Assembly (NCBI RefSeq): GCF_023078455.1
Contig: NZ_CP095740.1
Span: 1,600,001 to 1,664,000, forward strand
DNA: 64,000 nt
Direction: 5' to 3'
From: Luteibacter aegosomatis
GTDB lineage: Bacteria > Pseudomonadota > Gammaproteobacteria > Xanthomonadales > Rhodanobacteraceae
Made by a program: the position numbers and the translations under genes
The notes under the pieces: generated by a model
Told to the model about the DNA's origin: nothing
Databases searched by the model: none
The model's input: only the letters and a program-made list of their open reading frames with translations
Shown: positions 21,551 to 30,715 of the stretch, piece by piece
Numbering within the stretch: position 1 is the first letter of the stretch
Layout: every line of letters starts with the position of its first letter

Positions 21551-22111
21551 ATGGCTCGCCTGCTCATCCCCGCGTTGTTCCTCGCGGTCTTCGCCACCGG
21601 CGCCTTCGCGCAGGATGGCCGCTATGGCCCCCCGGGGCCGCCTCCGGGCGCCGCCGGTCCGGACGACAACACCCACTTCGGCTGGGCCGACGTCCTGCGC
21701 GTCGATCCCGTGTACGGCGTGTCGCGCGTGGAAACGCCACGCCAGGAGTGCTACGACCAACCCGTGGTCCGCCGTGAGTCCGGCGGCAGCAGCACGGCCG
21801 GCACCATCCTCGGCGCCGTGGTCGGCGGCGTTCTCGGCAACACCGTGGGCAAGGGTGATGGTCGCAAGGCTGCCACCGTGGCCGGCGCGCTGGCCGGCGG
21901 CGTGGTCGGCAACAACGTCTCGCGCAGCGACGACCGTACCTACGAAGGCACGGAAACCCGCTGCCGTGACGTGAGCACGGTGTCCGAGCAACGTCGCATC
22001 GCGGGTTACGATGTCGAATACCGCTATCGCGGCGAGGTCTACGTGTCGCGCCTGAACTACGATCCGGGCGAGCGCCTGCGCGTGCGGGTGAGCGTGTCGC
22101 CGGCGGATTGA
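21551..22111 (+). CDS. Glycine-zipper 2TM-domain envelope protein
   Basis: A 186-aa secreted or envelope protein. A signal peptide (MARLLIPALFLAVFATGAFA) is followed by a Pro/Gly-rich linker, then a glycine-zipper pair (GTILGAVVGGVLGNTVG and VAGALAGGVVGNNV) of the SlyB/17-kDa antigen family, and a C-terminal domain with GYDVEYRYRGEVY. There is no lipobox cysteine. The start is the ATG at 21551, which gives a clean signal sequence. It stands alone and is followed by a terminator. Such proteins are usually linked to envelope integrity; the role here is inferred. Confidence 0.8.
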   Translation: MARLLIPALFLAVFATGAFAQDGRYGPPGPPPGAAGPDDNTHFGWADVLRVDPVYGVSRVETPRQECYDQPVVRRESGGSSTAGTILGAVVGGVLGNTVGKGDGRKAATVAGALAGGVVGNNVSRSDDRTYEGTETRCRDVSTVSEQRRIAGYDVEYRYRGEVYVSRLNYDPGERLRVRVSVSPAD

Positions 22112-22135
22112 TTCCTTCCGGCACGGTGTTCGTCG

Positions 22136-22165
22136 AAAGGCCGCGAGACATCGCGGCCTTTTTGC
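22136..22165 (+). terminator. Intrinsic terminator after the glycine-zipper gene
   Basis: AAAGGCCGCGA / TCGCGGCCTTT stem with a short loop, followed by TTTGC, 24 bases after the stop. Confidence 0.85.
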
Positions 22166-22236
22166 TTCCGTCGATCCCATCGGCTGGACGCTATGCGTGG
22201 CAACGGCTTCGCCAGTGATGGCGAGCGGTGCTCCCC

Positions 22237-22329
22237 ATCGCGGACAGGGTCCGCTCCCACCCTCCGGTAGCCGGCTACCGGAGAAGGGACGTCGGCTACC
22301 GGAGGGTGGGAGCGAACCCTGTTCGAGAT
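22237..22329. repeat. REP-like palindrome, lineage A (full, expanded centre)
   Basis: Left arm ATCGCGGACAGGGTCCGC with TCCCACCC, and right arm GGGTGGGAGCGAACCCTGTTCGAGAT. The right arm has drifted (GAACCCTGTTC) but still forms a small palindrome. The centre is doubled: GCTACCGGAG occurs twice, making it 93 bases instead of about 77. Confidence 0.75.
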
Positions 22330-22428
22330 TCCCGCGAAGCGGCGGACGGCCCGTTGCCTCTCCCCTCGTCGAAAGGGTCTCAGCCTGGCTCGGACCCATG
22401 ACCCGCTCGGATCGGATCCACGGCCCCA

Positions 22429-22457
22429 TTGCGCAACGCACCAATCCACGGCATCAT
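22429..22457 (+). promoter_or_regulatory. Possible promoter of the arg leader/operon
   Basis: TTGCGC (22429-22434) and CATCAT (22452-22457) are spaced by 17 bases, about 29 bases before the leader GTG. Both boxes are imperfect (three and four matches). Inference only. Confidence 0.3.
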
Positions 22458-22485
22458 CGGGATTCCACCTGACCCAGGCCCCGAC

Positions 22486-22590
22486 GTGTCCCACGCCGTC
22501 TACACCGCGATCATCCTGACCAGCGCCCGTATGGCCGCGGGGATGACCTCGCGTGCTCGTCGACCGTACATCGGACACTCGGCCGGGTAG
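22486..22590 (+). CDS. Putative arginine leader peptide of the arg operon
   Basis: A 34-codon open frame starting at a GTG with an AGG seven bases upstream. Codons 23-26 read Arg-Ala-Arg-Arg (CGT GCT CGT CGA, 22552-22563), and a further Arg is codon 15. The stop (TAG, 22588-22590) overlaps the segment that can pair with the downstream terminator arm. In-frame ATGs at 22531 and 22543 are alternative starts with weaker ribosome-binding sites. The peptide has no recognisable domain; its proposed job is to sense charged tRNA-Arg by ribosome stalling. The proposal rests on sequence logic, not on homology. Confidence 0.55.
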   Translation: MSHAVYTAIILTSARMAAGMTSRARRPYIGHSAG

Positions 22591-22651
22591 GCTGTCGCGC
22601 GCGTTTCATTCGTCTCGACTAAAAAACCCGGCCACGTGCCGGGTTTTTTCG
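22581..22651 (+). promoter_or_regulatory. Candidate transcription attenuator of the arg operon
   Basis: GGCCGGGT at 22581-22588 is perfectly complementary to ACCCGGCC at 22626-22633, which is the 5' arm of an intrinsic terminator (22621-22649). A ribosome stalled at the Arg codons (22552-22563) would leave 22581-22588 free to pair and disrupt the terminator. A ribosome at the leader stop would cover it and allow termination. This is the classical arrangement of trp/his-type attenuators. Confidence 0.6.
22621..22650 (+). terminator. Intrinsic terminator 35 bases upstream of argF'
   Basis: The 12-bp stem AAAAAACCCGGC / GCCGGGTTTTTT with a five-base loop and built-in T run. Because it lies between the leader ORF and argF' with no other gene upstream, it is read as the attenuator hairpin. 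Confidence 0.88.
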
Positions 22652-22684
22652 TTTCCGGTTTCCCCTTTCCACCCCTGGACCGCC

Positions 22685-23719
22685 ATGACCATCCGCCATT
22701 TCCTTTCCACCCAGGACTACAGCCGCGCCGAGATCGACGCCCTGCTCGAGCAGGCCGCCGAGTTCAAGCGCTCGCCCCAGGGCCAGCAGATGGCCGGCAA
22801 GTCCATCGCGCTGATGTTCTTCAACCCCTCGATGCGCACGCGCACCAGCTTCGAACTGGGGGCGTTCCAGCTCGGCGGCCATGCCGTGGTGCTGTCGCCC
22901 GGCAAGGACGCCTGGCCCATCGAGTTCGAGGTGGGCGCCGTGATGGACGGCGAGGCCGAGGAACACATCGCCGAGGTGGCCCGGGTGCTGTCTCGCTACG
23001 TCGACGTGATCGGCGTGCGCGCCTTCCCGAAATTCGTCGACTGGTCGGTGGATCGCCAGGACAAGGTATTGGAAGCCTTCGCCCGCTACGCCACGGTGCC
23101 GGTCATCAACCTGGAAACCATCACCCACCCGTGCCAGGAACTGGCCCACGCGCTGGCGCTGAAGGAACACCTGGGCGATCTGCAGAACAAGAAATACGTG
23201 CTCACCTGGACGTACCACCCCAAGCCGCTGAACACCGCCGTGGCCAACTCGGCGCTGCTGATCGCGACGAAGATGGGCCTGGACGTGACCCTGCTGTGCC
23301 CCACGCCGGAATACGTGCTCGACGAACGCTACATGGACTTCGCCAGGCAGAACGCGCGCGATAACGGCGGTTCGCTACAGGTGTCGCACGACATCGAGTC
23401 CGCCTACCGCGGCGCGCATGTCGTCTATGCCAAGAGCTGGGGCGCCATCCCGTACTTCGGCCGCTGGGACGAAGAAAAGGCCATCCGTGATGCGAACAAG
23501 CATTTCATCGTCGACGAGGCCAAGATGGCGCTCACCGACAACGGCCTGTTCAGCCACTGCCTGCCGTTGCGCCGGAACATCAAGGCCACCGACGCGGTGA
23601 TGGATTCGCCCGCCTGCATCGCCATCGACGAGGCCGAGAACCGCCTGCACGTGCAGAAGGCGGTGATGGCTTCGCTGGTTTCGCATTCCTCCGGCGCCAA
23701 GTCCGGCCTCGGTTTCTGA
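22685..23719 (+). CDS. argF': N-acetylornithine carbamoyltransferase (ArgF')
   Basis: Transfers a carbamoyl group to N-acetylornithine to give N-acetylcitrulline, the Xanthomonas-type variant of arginine synthesis. It has 344 aa. Family markers are [19 protein letters not shown] (carbamoyl-phosphate site), the [16 protein letters not shown] loop that distinguishes acetylornithine from ornithine transcarbamylases, [15 protein letters not shown], and [17 protein letters not shown]. The sequence matches Xanthomonas campestris AOTCase closely from memory. It is first in an operon of six arg genes, behind an apparent attenuator. Confidence 0.93.
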   Translation: MTIRHFLSTQDYSRAEIDALLEQAAEFKRSPQGQQMAGKSIALMFFNPSMRTRTSFELGAFQLGGHAVVLSPGKDAWPIEFEVGAVMDGEAEEHIAEVARVLSRYVDVIGVRAFPKFVDWSVDRQDKVLEAFARYATVPVINLETITHPCQELAHALALKEHLGDLQNKKYVLTWTYHPKPLNTAVANSALLIATKMGLDVTLLCPTPEYVLDERYMDFARQNARDNGGSLQVSHDIESAYRGAHVVYAKSWGAIPYFGRWDEEKAIRDANKHFIVDEAKMALTDNGLFSHCLPLRRNIKATDAVMDSPACIAIDEAENRLHVQKAVMASLVSHSSGAKSGLGF

Positions 23720-23759
23720 TCGACACCCTTCCTTTTCGCCTTACCTTTCCGGAGCCAGC

Positions 23760-24962
23760 ATGTCCAACGATATCGTCCTCGCCTTCTCGGGCGGCCTCGA
23801 CACCAGCTTCTGCGTGCCCTACCTGATGGAGCGCGGCTACGCCGTGCACACGGTGTTCGTCGACACCGGCGGCGTATCCGCCGAAGAGCGCGAATACATC
23901 GAGCAGCGCGCGCAGGAACTCGGCGCCGCTTCGCACCGCACCGTGGACGCCGCGCAGGCGATCTGGGACAGCTTCGTCACCCCGTTGATCTGGGCGGGCG
24001 AGTTCTACCAGGGTCAGTATCCGCTGCTGGTCTCCGACCGCTACCTCATCGTGAAGGCCTCGCTGGAGCGTTGCGACGAACTGGGCACGAAATTCTTCGC
24101 CCACGGCTGCACGGGCATGGGCAACGACCAGGTGCGTTTCGACCTCACCGTGAAGGCGCTGGGCGACTACACCATCGTGGCGCCGATCCGCGAGATCCAG
24201 CGCGAGCACACCCAGGTGCGCGCCTATGAGCAGAAGTACCTCGAGGAGAAGGGTTTCGAGGTGCGCGCCAAGACCAAGCACTACACCATCAACGAGAACG
24301 TGCTGGGCGTGACCATCTCCGGCGGCGAGATCGACGCGTGGGAAATCCCGGGCGAGGGCGCCGTGGGCTGGTGCGCGCCGCGCGCCGAATGGCCGTCCGA
24401 ACCGCTGCGCATCGAGCTGGGCTTCGAGAAGGGCGTGGCCACCTCGCTCAACGGCAAGCCCGCCTCGGGTCCGGAGATCCTCGGCTTCCTCAACCGTGAG
24501 CTGGCGAAGTACGGCGTGGGCCGCAGCCTGTACACGGGCGACACCAACATCGGCCTGAAGGGCCGCATCGTGTTCGAAGCGCCCGCGCTCACCGCGCTGC
24601 TCACCGCGCACCGTGCGCTGGAAGAAACCGTGCTGTCCAAGCAGCAGAACCGCTTCAAGCCCGAGATCGGCCGCAAGTGGACCGAGGTGGCCTACGAGGG
24701 CTTCTTCAACGATCCCATCAAGGCCGACCTCGAGGCCTTCCTCGTCTCCACCCAGCGCAAGGTCGATGGCAAGGTCATCGTCGAAACGCGCGGCGGCACC
24801 GTCTATGCGGTGAAGGTGGAATCCAAGCACATCCTGCAATCGGCCAAGGCCACCTACGCCCAGGCCGCCGACTGGGGCGTGGCCGAGGCCGAGGGCTTCA
24901 TCAAGCTCTACGGCATGAGCTCCACGCTATGGGCGGAAGTCGACCGCGCCAACGGGAACTGA
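23760..24962 (+). CDS. argG: Argininosuccinate synthase
   Basis: Joins citrulline and aspartate using ATP. It has 400 aa. The N-terminal PP-motif [15 protein letters not shown] binds ATP, and the [15 protein letters not shown] and [13 protein letters not shown] segments fit the bacterial type II ArgG subgroup found in Xanthomonas. It follows argF' after 40 bases with a GGAG site before the ATG; argE begins seven bases after its stop. Confidence 0.95.
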   Translation: MSNDIVLAFSGGLDTSFCVPYLMERGYAVHTVFVDTGGVSAEEREYIEQRAQELGAASHRTVDAAQAIWDSFVTPLIWAGEFYQGQYPLLVSDRYLIVKASLERCDELGTKFFAHGCTGMGNDQVRFDLTVKALGDYTIVAPIREIQREHTQVRAYEQKYLEEKGFEVRAKTKHYTINENVLGVTISGGEIDAWEIPGEGAVGWCAPRAEWPSEPLRIELGFEKGVATSLNGKPASGPEILGFLNRELAKYGVGRSLYTGDTNIGLKGRIVFEAPALTALLTAHRALEETVLSKQQNRFKPEIGRKWTEVAYEGFFNDPIKADLEAFLVSTQRKVDGKVIVETRGGTVYAVKVESKHILQSAKATYAQAADWGVAEAEGFIKLYGMSSTLWAEVDRANGN

Positions 24963-24969
24963 TCAGCCC

Positions 24970-26067
24970 ATGGACACACTCCTCGAAGACACCCTCAAGC
25001 ACCTGCGCGCGCTCGTCTCGTACGACACGCGCAACCCGCCCCGAACCATCGGCACCGGCGGCATCTTCGATTACCTGCGCGAGAACCTCCCGGGGTTCCA
25101 CGTGGAGGTGACCGACTTCGGTGCCGGTGCCGTCAACCTCTACGCGGTGCGTGGCACGCCGAAGCACCTGTTCAACGTGCACCTGGACACGGTGCCCGAT
25201 TCCCCGCACTGGACGGCGAGCCCGTTCGAGCTGCGCGTCGACGGCGAGCGCGCCGTCGGCCTCGGCGCCTGCGACATCAAGGGCGCCGCCGCCGCGCTGG
25301 TGGCGGTGGCGAACGTCACCGAGGGCGACATGGCCCTGCTGCTCTCCACCGACGAGGAAGCCAACGATGCGCGCTGCATCGACGGCTTCCTCAAGATGCC
25401 GCGCGACTACGAGGCGATCATCGTCGCCGAGCCCACCAAGGGCGAGGCGGTGCTGGCCCATCGCGGCATCCATTCGGTGCAGATGCGTTTCCTCGGCCGC
25501 GCCGGGCACGCCTCGGGCGACCAGAAGCCTTCCGACAGCGCGCTGCACCAGGCGATCCGCTGGGGCGCCGCGGCGCTGGACCACGTCAATGCGCTGTCCC
25601 ACGAGCGCTTCGGCGGCCTGACCGGCCTGCGTTTCAACGTCGGCAAGGTCGAAGGCGGTATCAAGGCCAACATGATCGCGCCCACGGCCGACGTGCGCTT
25701 CGGCTTCCGTCCGCTGCCGTCGATGGACGCCAACGCGCTGCTGGAAACCTTCCGCACGCTGGTCGAACCGCACCCCGTCGAATACGGCGAAACCTTCCGT
25801 GGCGATTCGCTGCCGGCGGGCGACACCGCCACCGCCGAATCGCGCCGCCTCGCGGCGCGCGACCTCGCCGACGAACTCGGCATCCCGGTCGGCAACGCGG
25901 TGGACTTCTGGACCGAAGCCGCACTGTTCTCCATGGCCGGCTACACGTCCTTCGTCTATGGCCCCGGCGACATCGCCCAGGCGCACACCGCCGACGAGTG
26001 GGTCGCCCTCGAACAACTCGGGCACTACGCCCGGACCATCCATCGGATCGTCAGTGGACACCAATAA
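24970..26067 (+). CDS. argE: Acetylornithine/acetylcitrulline deacetylase (M20 family)
   Basis: Removes the acetyl group; in organisms with ArgF' the physiological substrate is N-acetylcitrulline. It has 365 aa. M20 metal ligands are visible in [22 protein letters not shown] and [11 protein letters not shown], and the [19 protein letters not shown] lid region is present. It lies between argG and the kinase/synthase gene, whose GTG start lies inside its last 14 bases. Confidence 0.93.
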   Translation: MDTLLEDTLKHLRALVSYDTRNPPRTIGTGGIFDYLRENLPGFHVEVTDFGAGAVNLYAVRGTPKHLFNVHLDTVPDSPHWTASPFELRVDGERAVGLGACDIKGAAAALVAVANVTEGDMALLLSTDEEANDARCIDGFLKMPRDYEAIIVAEPTKGEAVLAHRGIHSVQMRFLGRAGHASGDQKPSDSALHQAIRWGAAALDHVNALSHERFGGLTGLRFNVGKVEGGIKANMIAPTADVRFGFRPLPSMDANALLETFRTLVEPHPVEYGETFRGDSLPAGDTATAESRRLAARDLADELGIPVGNAVDFWTEAALFSMAGYTSFVYGPGDIAQAHTADEWVALEQLGHYARTIHRIVSGHQ

Positions 26068-27370
26068 GCACACCCGCAAGACCATCGTGCGCCTGCTCTC
26101 CGCCATGGGCAGCGCGCGCGAAATCCAGCAGTACCTCAAGCGCTTCTCGCAACTGGACGCGGCGCGGTTCGCCGTGGTGAAGGTCGGCGGCGCGGTGCTG
26201 CGCGACGAGCTGCCCGATCTCACGTCGTCGCTGTCGTTCCTGCAGCAGGTGGGCCTCACGCCCATCGTGCTGCACGGCGCGGGCCCGCAGCTGGACGAAG
26301 AACTGTCGGCGGCGGGCATCGAAAAGAAAACCGTCAACGGCCTGCGCGTGACCTCGCCCGAGGCGCTCGCGATCGTGCGCAAGGTGTTCCAGGCGCAGAA
26401 CCTGCGCCTGGTCGAGGCCTTGCAGGAAGTGGGCACGCGCGCCACCTCGGTGCCGTCGGGCGTGTTCGCCGCCGACTTCCTCGACCAGGACGCGCTCGGC
26501 CTGGTCGGCAAGGTGCGAGAAATCAACCTCGCGCCGATCGAGGCCAGCCTGCGCGCGGGATCGATCCCGGTCATCGCCAGCCTGGGCGAGACGGATGCCG
26601 GCCAGATTCTCAACATCAACGCCGACTTCGCCGCGAACGAGCTGGTGCGGGTGTTGCAGCCGTACAAGATCGTCTTCCTCACCGGCACGGGCGGCCTGCT
26701 CGACGGCGACGGCAAGGTGATCGACTCGATCAACCTCTCCACCGAGTACGACCAGCTGCTGTCGCAGCCGTGGCTGCATTCGGGCATGCGCCTGAAGATC
26801 GAGCAGATCAAGGATCTGCTGGACGACCTGCCGCTGACCTCGTCGGTGTCGATCACGCGCCCCTCGGAACTGGCGAAGGAACTGTTCACGCACAAGGGTT
26901 CCGGCACGCTCGTGCGCAAGGGCGAGCGCGTGCTTCGCTACGAATCGTGGGACGGTGTCGACCTCGACCGCATGCGCGAGCTCATCGAATCGAGCTTCGG
27001 CCGCACCCTGGTGCCGGATTATTTCGAGCGTACGAAGCTCTACCGCCTCTACGTCTCGGAAAACTATCGGGCCGCCATGGTGCTCACCATGGAAGAAGGC
27101 TTCGCCTATCTCGACAAGTTCGCCGTACTCGACGACGCGCAGGGCGAAGGCCTGGGTCGCGCCGTGTGGCAGGTGATGCGCGACGAGAACCCGAAACTGT
27201 TCTGGCGTTCCCGCCACGGCAACGTCATCAACCAGTTCTACTACGCGGAGTCCGACGGCTGCTTCAAGCAGGCCCGCTGGAAGGTGTACTGGTATGGCCT
27301 GGACAACTTCGCCGACATCGAGCGTTGCGTCACGCACTGCGCCACGCGCATTCCCACCTTGAAGGACTGA
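26054..27370 (+). CDS. argAB: Bifunctional N-acetylglutamate kinase/synthase (Xanthomonas type)
   Basis: One polypeptide performs steps 1 and 2 of arginine synthesis. It has 438 aa. Residues 1 to about 290 form an amino-acid kinase domain ([39 protein letters not shown]). The C-terminal GNAT-like synthase domain includes [36 protein letters not shown] and FWRSRHGN. This matches the NAGS-K fusion of Xanthomonas campestris. I favour the GTG at 26054 ([10 protein letters not shown]), which overlaps argE by 14 bases and restores the usual N-terminus. Confidence 0.92.
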   Translation: MDTNKHTRKTIVRLLSAMGSAREIQQYLKRFSQLDAARFAVVKVGGAVLRDELPDLTSSLSFLQQVGLTPIVLHGAGPQLDEELSAAGIEKKTVNGLRVTSPEALAIVRKVFQAQNLRLVEALQEVGTRATSVPSGVFAADFLDQDALGLVGKVREINLAPIEASLRAGSIPVIASLGETDAGQILNINADFAANELVRVLQPYKIVFLTGTGGLLDGDGKVIDSINLSTEYDQLLSQPWLHSGMRLKIEQIKDLLDDLPLTSSVSITRPSELAKELFTHKGSGTLVRKGERVLRYESWDGVDLDRMRELIESSFGRTLVPDYFERTKLYRLYVSENYRAAMVLTMEEGFAYLDKFAVLDDAQGEGLGRAVWQVMRDENPKLFWRSRHGNVINQFYYAESDGCFKQARWKVYWYGLDNFADIERCVTHCATRIPTLKD

Positions 27371-27375
27371 ACGCC

Positions 27376-28338
27376 ATGTCCACCAAGACCATCGGCATCG
27401 TCGGCGCCCGCGGCCACACGGGCGCCGAACTGATCCGCCTGATCGCCAACCATCCCTCGCTGGAACTGGCTTTCGTTTCCTCGCGCGAGCTGGAAGGCCA
27501 GCGCCTCGCCGATCACAACGACGTCTACAAGGGCGACCTGCACTACACGAACCTCGACCCGGCCGCCGTGGCGGAGCAGGGCGTGGACGTGGTGATCCTC
27601 GCCCTGCCCAACGGCAAGGCGGCGCCGTACGTCGAGGCGATCGACAAGGTCTCCGCCGGCACGGTCATCGTCGACCTCTCGGCCGACTATCGCTTCGACG
27701 AGCGCTGGTACTACGGCCTGCCCGAGCTTTACCGTGACCGCTGGCGTGGCGAGAAGCGGGTGAGCAACCCGGGCTGCTACGCCACGGCCATCCAGTGCTC
27801 CATCGCGCCGATCAAGGACCTGCTGGCCGCGCCGCCGGTCTCGTTCGGCGTCTCGGGGTATTCCGGCGCGGGCACCACGCCCTCCGACCGCAACGACCCG
27901 GACAAGCTGCGCGACAACCTCATGCCGTATTCGCTCACCGGACACATGCACGAGAAGGAAGCCAGCCGTCATCTCGGCATGCCGGTGGAATTCATGCCGC
28001 ACGTGGCGCCGCATTTCCGCGGCCTCACCGTCACCACGAATCTTTACCTGGCCAAGCAGCACAAGCGTGAGGACATCGTCCGCCGCTTCGAAGCGCGCTT
28101 CGAGAAGGAAAAGCTGATCCACGTGGTCGACGAGGCACCGTGGGTGAGCCGCATCGCGCACGAGCACCACCTGGAGGTCGGCGGCTTCGCGATGTCGGTC
28201 GACGGCCGCCGCGTGGTCGTGGTCGCCACGCTGGACAACCTGCTCAAGGGCGCCGCCACGCAGGCCATGCAGAACGTGAACCGTTCGCTCGGCTTCGACG
28301 AACTCACCGCCATCCCGCTCCGGGCGAAAGGACACTGA
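27376..28338 (+). CDS. argC: N-acetyl-gamma-glutamyl-phosphate reductase
   Basis: NADPH-dependent reduction of acetylglutamyl phosphate to the semialdehyde. It has 320 aa. The Rossmann motif is [16 protein letters not shown], the catalytic Cys is in [10 protein letters not shown], and a conserved His is in [10 protein letters not shown]. It starts five bases after the kinase/synthase stop and ends two bases before argH, so it is tightly coupled. Confidence 0.95.
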   Translation: MSTKTIGIVGARGHTGAELIRLIANHPSLELAFVSSRELEGQRLADHNDVYKGDLHYTNLDPAAVAEQGVDVVILALPNGKAAPYVEAIDKVSAGTVIVDLSADYRFDERWYYGLPELYRDRWRGEKRVSNPGCYATAIQCSIAPIKDLLAAPPVSFGVSGYSGAGTTPSDRNDPDKLRDNLMPYSLTGHMHEKEASRHLGMPVEFMPHVAPHFRGLTVTTNLYLAKQHKREDIVRRFEARFEKEKLIHVVDEAPWVSRIAHEHHLEVGGFAMSVDGRRVVVVATLDNLLKGAATQAMQNVNRSLGFDELTAIPLRAKGH

Positions 28339-28340
28339 CG

Positions 28341-29636
28341 ATGACCCAGCCGCTCTGGCAGAAATCCGATACGCAGGTCGACGCGCGCATCATGCGCTTC
28401 CTCGCCGGCAACGACGTGGTGCTCGACCGCGAGTTCTTCCTGCACGACATCACGGCGAGCAAGGCGCACGTCGAAGGGCTCGCCAACATCGGGGTGGTAT
28501 CGGCCGACGAACGCGATGCGTTGTTGCGCGAACTCGATGCGCTGGCCGAGGATTTTCGTGCGGGCGCCTTCGTGCTCGACGATCGCTTCGAAGACGGTCA
28601 TTCGGCGATCGAAGCGCGCCTCACCGAGCGCCTCGGCGATGCGGGCCGTCGCGTGCATACGGGGCGCAGCCGCAACGACCAGATTCTCGTCGCCACGCGA
28701 CTGTGGCTGAAGGAAAAGCTCGCCACGCTGGAAACCCTCTGCCGTCGCATCGCCGAGGTCTGCCTCGACCGCGCGGCGGGCGAGGCGCTGCCGATGCCCG
28801 GTTACACGCACATCCAGCGCGCGGTGGTGTCGTCCACCGGCATGTGGTTCGCCGCCTTCGCCGAAGCCTTCATCGACAACACGCTGCGCGCGCGCCAGGC
28901 GTCCGCCCTGATCGACGCCAATCCGCTCGGCACCGCAGCCGGCTACGGCGTGAACGTGGCGCTCGATCGCGCCCATACCACGGCCGCGCTCGGGTTCGGC
29001 CGCATGCAGGTATCGCCGATCTACGCGCAGCTCTCGCGCGGCAAGTTCGAAATGGCCGCGCTGGATGCCGTCGGCACGGCCCTGCTCGACACGCGCCGCC
29101 TGGCCTGGGACCTCTCGCTGTTCACCACGGCCGAGTTCGATTTCGTGAAGCTGCCGGCGGAATACACCACCGGTTCGTCGATCATGCCGAACAAGCGCAA
29201 TCCCGACGTGGTGGAACTGCTGCGAGCGAGCTACGCCAGCGTGGCGGCGGCGCGCACCGAGATCGAGCAGTTGCTTTCGCTGCCGTCCGGCTACCAGCGC
29301 GACCTCCAGTTCTCCAAGGGCTCGCTGTTCCATGGCTTCTCCATGGGCCTGGGTGCGCTGGAACTGCTGCCCGACATGCTCGCCCGTTTCGAGTGGAAGG
29401 CCGAGAAGATGCGTGCCGCCATCGAACCGGCGATGTACGCCACCGACGTGGCCATCGAGCAGGCCGTCGCGGGCGTGCCGTTCCGCGACGCGTATCGCGC
29501 CGCGGCGGAAACGGCCGCTTCGGCGGGCGAGGGGCGTTCGCCGGAATCCAGCCTCGCGGCGCGCAAGTCGCCGGGTGCCGGGCATGACCTGATGCTTGAC
29601 GTGTTGCGCAAGCGGCTACACACCGTAGCCAGCTGA
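28341..29636 (+). CDS. argH: Argininosuccinate lyase
   Basis: Cleaves argininosuccinate to arginine and fumarate, the last step of the pathway. It has 431 aa. Visible are [10 protein letters not shown], the substrate-binding [14 protein letters not shown] segment ([13 protein letters not shown]) and the fumarase-superfamily signature [12 protein letters not shown]. The start is the ATG at 28341, two bases after argC. It is the last gene of the arg operon; downstream lies a REP-bounded repeat region and no clear terminator. Confidence 0.95.
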   Translation: MTQPLWQKSDTQVDARIMRFLAGNDVVLDREFFLHDITASKAHVEGLANIGVVSADERDALLRELDALAEDFRAGAFVLDDRFEDGHSAIEARLTERLGDAGRRVHTGRSRNDQILVATRLWLKEKLATLETLCRRIAEVCLDRAAGEALPMPGYTHIQRAVVSSTGMWFAAFAEAFIDNTLRARQASALIDANPLGTAAGYGVNVALDRAHTTAALGFGRMQVSPIYAQLSRGKFEMAALDAVGTALLDTRRLAWDLSLFTTAEFDFVKLPAEYTTGSSIMPNKRNPDVVELLRASYASVAAARTEIEQLLSLPSGYQRDLQFSKGSLFHGFSMGLGALELLPDMLARFEWKAEKMRAAIEPAMYATDVAIEQAVAGVPFRDAYRAAAETAASAGEGRSPESSLAARKSPGAGHDLMLDVLRKRLHTVAS

Positions 29637-30004
29637 CCAGGTTCATCGCTTCGCACGATTCGCCGATACGATCGGCTCCCACCCATCCGGTAGGAAGTTT
29701 GCTACCGGAGGGATTTCCTGCACGGACCTCCTGCCGAACGGACCCTTACTCCTTCGATAGCAAGCTTCTTGCGCAGGAATCCCTTGCTGAAAGCTTTCTT
29801 GCCGAAGGAGCTTTCACCCTTCGGTAGCGAGCATCGTCCGCGAAAGACTTTCCTACCGAAGGGGTGGGAGCCGATCGTATCGGCGAAGGGAGCTTGCGGT
29901 ATCGCAGCTACCGAAAGCAGATCACCGCCTCTCGTTGGAATGATCGCCATCAAAGGACGGGGCGGACTCTGTCCGTCCAAAACCCGTGCCACGTCGAATG
30001 AACT
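29637..30004. other. Repeat-rich gap after argH
   Basis: About 370 bases. It contains a split lineage B REP element (29659-29887) and another short hairpin near 29956-29980 (GGACGG ... CCGTCC with an inner GCGGAC/GTCCG). No credible coding sequence; open frames here have no start signals or domain features. Confidence 0.6.
29659..29887. repeat. Split REP element, lineage B, with 150-base insert
   Basis: The left arm TTCGCCGATACGATCGGC plus TCCCACCC is at 29659-29684. The matching right arm GGTGGGAGCCGATCGTATCG lies at 29862-29881. The interval is filled with degenerate copies of the centre motif (CTTCGGTAGC, CTTCGATAGC, GCTACCGGAG, CTACCGAAGG), as though the loop had been amplified. Confidence 0.7.
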
Positions 30005-30157
30005 TCACCAACCCCCTGGGGCGACCAATCCGAGCCACATCATCGCAATAAGCGCGATGACGAATGTGATACTTGCCGTCTTGATCGCGCGGTCTCTGGC
30101 GATGATGCACGCGAGCGACCCGGTGGCTAGCAGAACGTGCCATAACTGAATGGGCAC
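30005..30157 (-). CDS. Small two-helix membrane protein, candidate immunity protein
   Basis: A 50-aa protein starting at the GTG at 30157, two bases after the stop of the microcin-like gene. A GAGAG ribosome-binding site lies within the last codons of that gene, implying translational coupling. It consists of two membrane segments (LWHVLLATGSLACIIA and ITFVIALIAMMWLGLV) joined by the short basic loop RDRAIK. Tiny two-helix membrane proteins encoded directly after bacteriocin genes are commonly immunity proteins. That function is inferred from position and shape, not from sequence similarity. Confidence 0.5.
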   Translation of the reverse strand: MPIQLWHVLLATGSLACIIARDRAIKTASITFVIALIAMMWLGLVAPGGW

Positions 30158-30159
30158 GG

Positions 30160-30390
30160 CTATCTCTCGCAAAAATAGGCGCCTGCGACCGTCCCTACGG
30201 TGGTACCGATACCAAAGCCCGCGGGGCCTCCAAGACCCCAGGTCGAGCCCACGCCTATGGCGGCTCCAAACAGCGCTCCGGCCGCGGTAAATCCGGCAAC
30301 GCATCTATTGTATGAAGTGTTTTCAATGAACTCGGCTTTCATCAGGCCGCCGTGAATCTTCAAAGCTTCCGTGGTGCGCAACTCGCGCAT
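30160..30390 (-). CDS. Double-glycine-leader peptide precursor, candidate class II microcin/bacteriocin
   Basis: A 76-aa precursor. The start is the ATG at 30390, with AAGAGGA eight bases upstream. The first 15 residues, MRELRTTEALKIHGG, have the layout of double-glycine leaders (compare the colicin V leader MRTLTLNELDSVSGG), with processing expected after Gly15. The 61-aa mature part starts with a charged stretch and continues as a glycine-zipper hydrophobic hairpin (GFTAAGALFGAAIGVG, GFGIGTTVGTVAGA). Two cysteines (C30, C74) could form a disulfide. The immunity candidate follows after two bases. No dedicated C39-peptidase exporter is adjacent. Alternative: an uncharacterised glycine-zipper membrane peptide. 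Confidence 0.6.
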   Translation of the reverse strand: MRELRTTEALKIHGGLMKAEFIENTSYNRCVAGFTAAGALFGAAIGVGSTWGLGGPAGFGIGTTVGTVAGAYFCER

Positions 30391-30446
30391 ACGTTCTATC
30401 CTCTTATACGGTTCATCGTGTGAACACGCATATTTAGGCACGGAGC

Positions 30447-30475
30447 ATCATTTCCGTCATTCAGCGTTTTGTAAA
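30447..30475 (-). promoter_or_regulatory. Candidate promoter of the microcin-like gene
   Basis: On the minus strand TTTACA (30475-30470, five of six to TTGACA) and AATGAT (30452-30447, four of six) are spaced by 17 bases. Transcription would begin near 30440, about 50 bases before the ATG. Confidence 0.45.
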
Positions 30476-30680
30476 TCGCCGCGTAAGTCTGGCGTATTTC
30501 TGAATCGGTTGATTACCTACCCATCATGCTCTCGAACGCTTTTTTTCGGTGAGCTTTTCCAGGCATAACCTGAGGCTCTCCGCGAACTAACTTGGCCCGC
30601 AGAGGCCTGCGTCTCGTTGAAGAGGCTCCCGATATCCCGGCCAAAGAGGGCGGCTTACTCTCGCCCAAGTTAGAAAGCTC

Positions 30681-30715
30681 GCTACCGAAGGGTGGGAGCG
30701 GACCCTGTCCGCGAT
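30681..30715. repeat. Orphan right arm of a lineage A REP
   Basis: GCTACCGAAGGGTGGGAGC joined to GGACCCTGTCC and GCGAT is an intact right arm. The left arm has been lost or replaced. Confidence 0.65.

Larger units (their letters stand above)
22112..22485. other. Intergenic region upstream of the arg leader
   Basis: This 374-base stretch holds the terminator of the glycine-zipper gene, a lineage A REP element with a partly duplicated centre, and then a possible promoter for the arg leader. I see no credible coding sequence in it. Confidence 0.6.

Noticed and set aside
30158..30304. Longer form of the candidate immunity protein starting at 30304
   Set aside because: The extra 49 residues are Arg/Trp-rich and antiparallel in logic to the microcin-like gene's second frame. 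The GTG at 30157 has the better ribosome-binding site and gives a clean two-helix protein.
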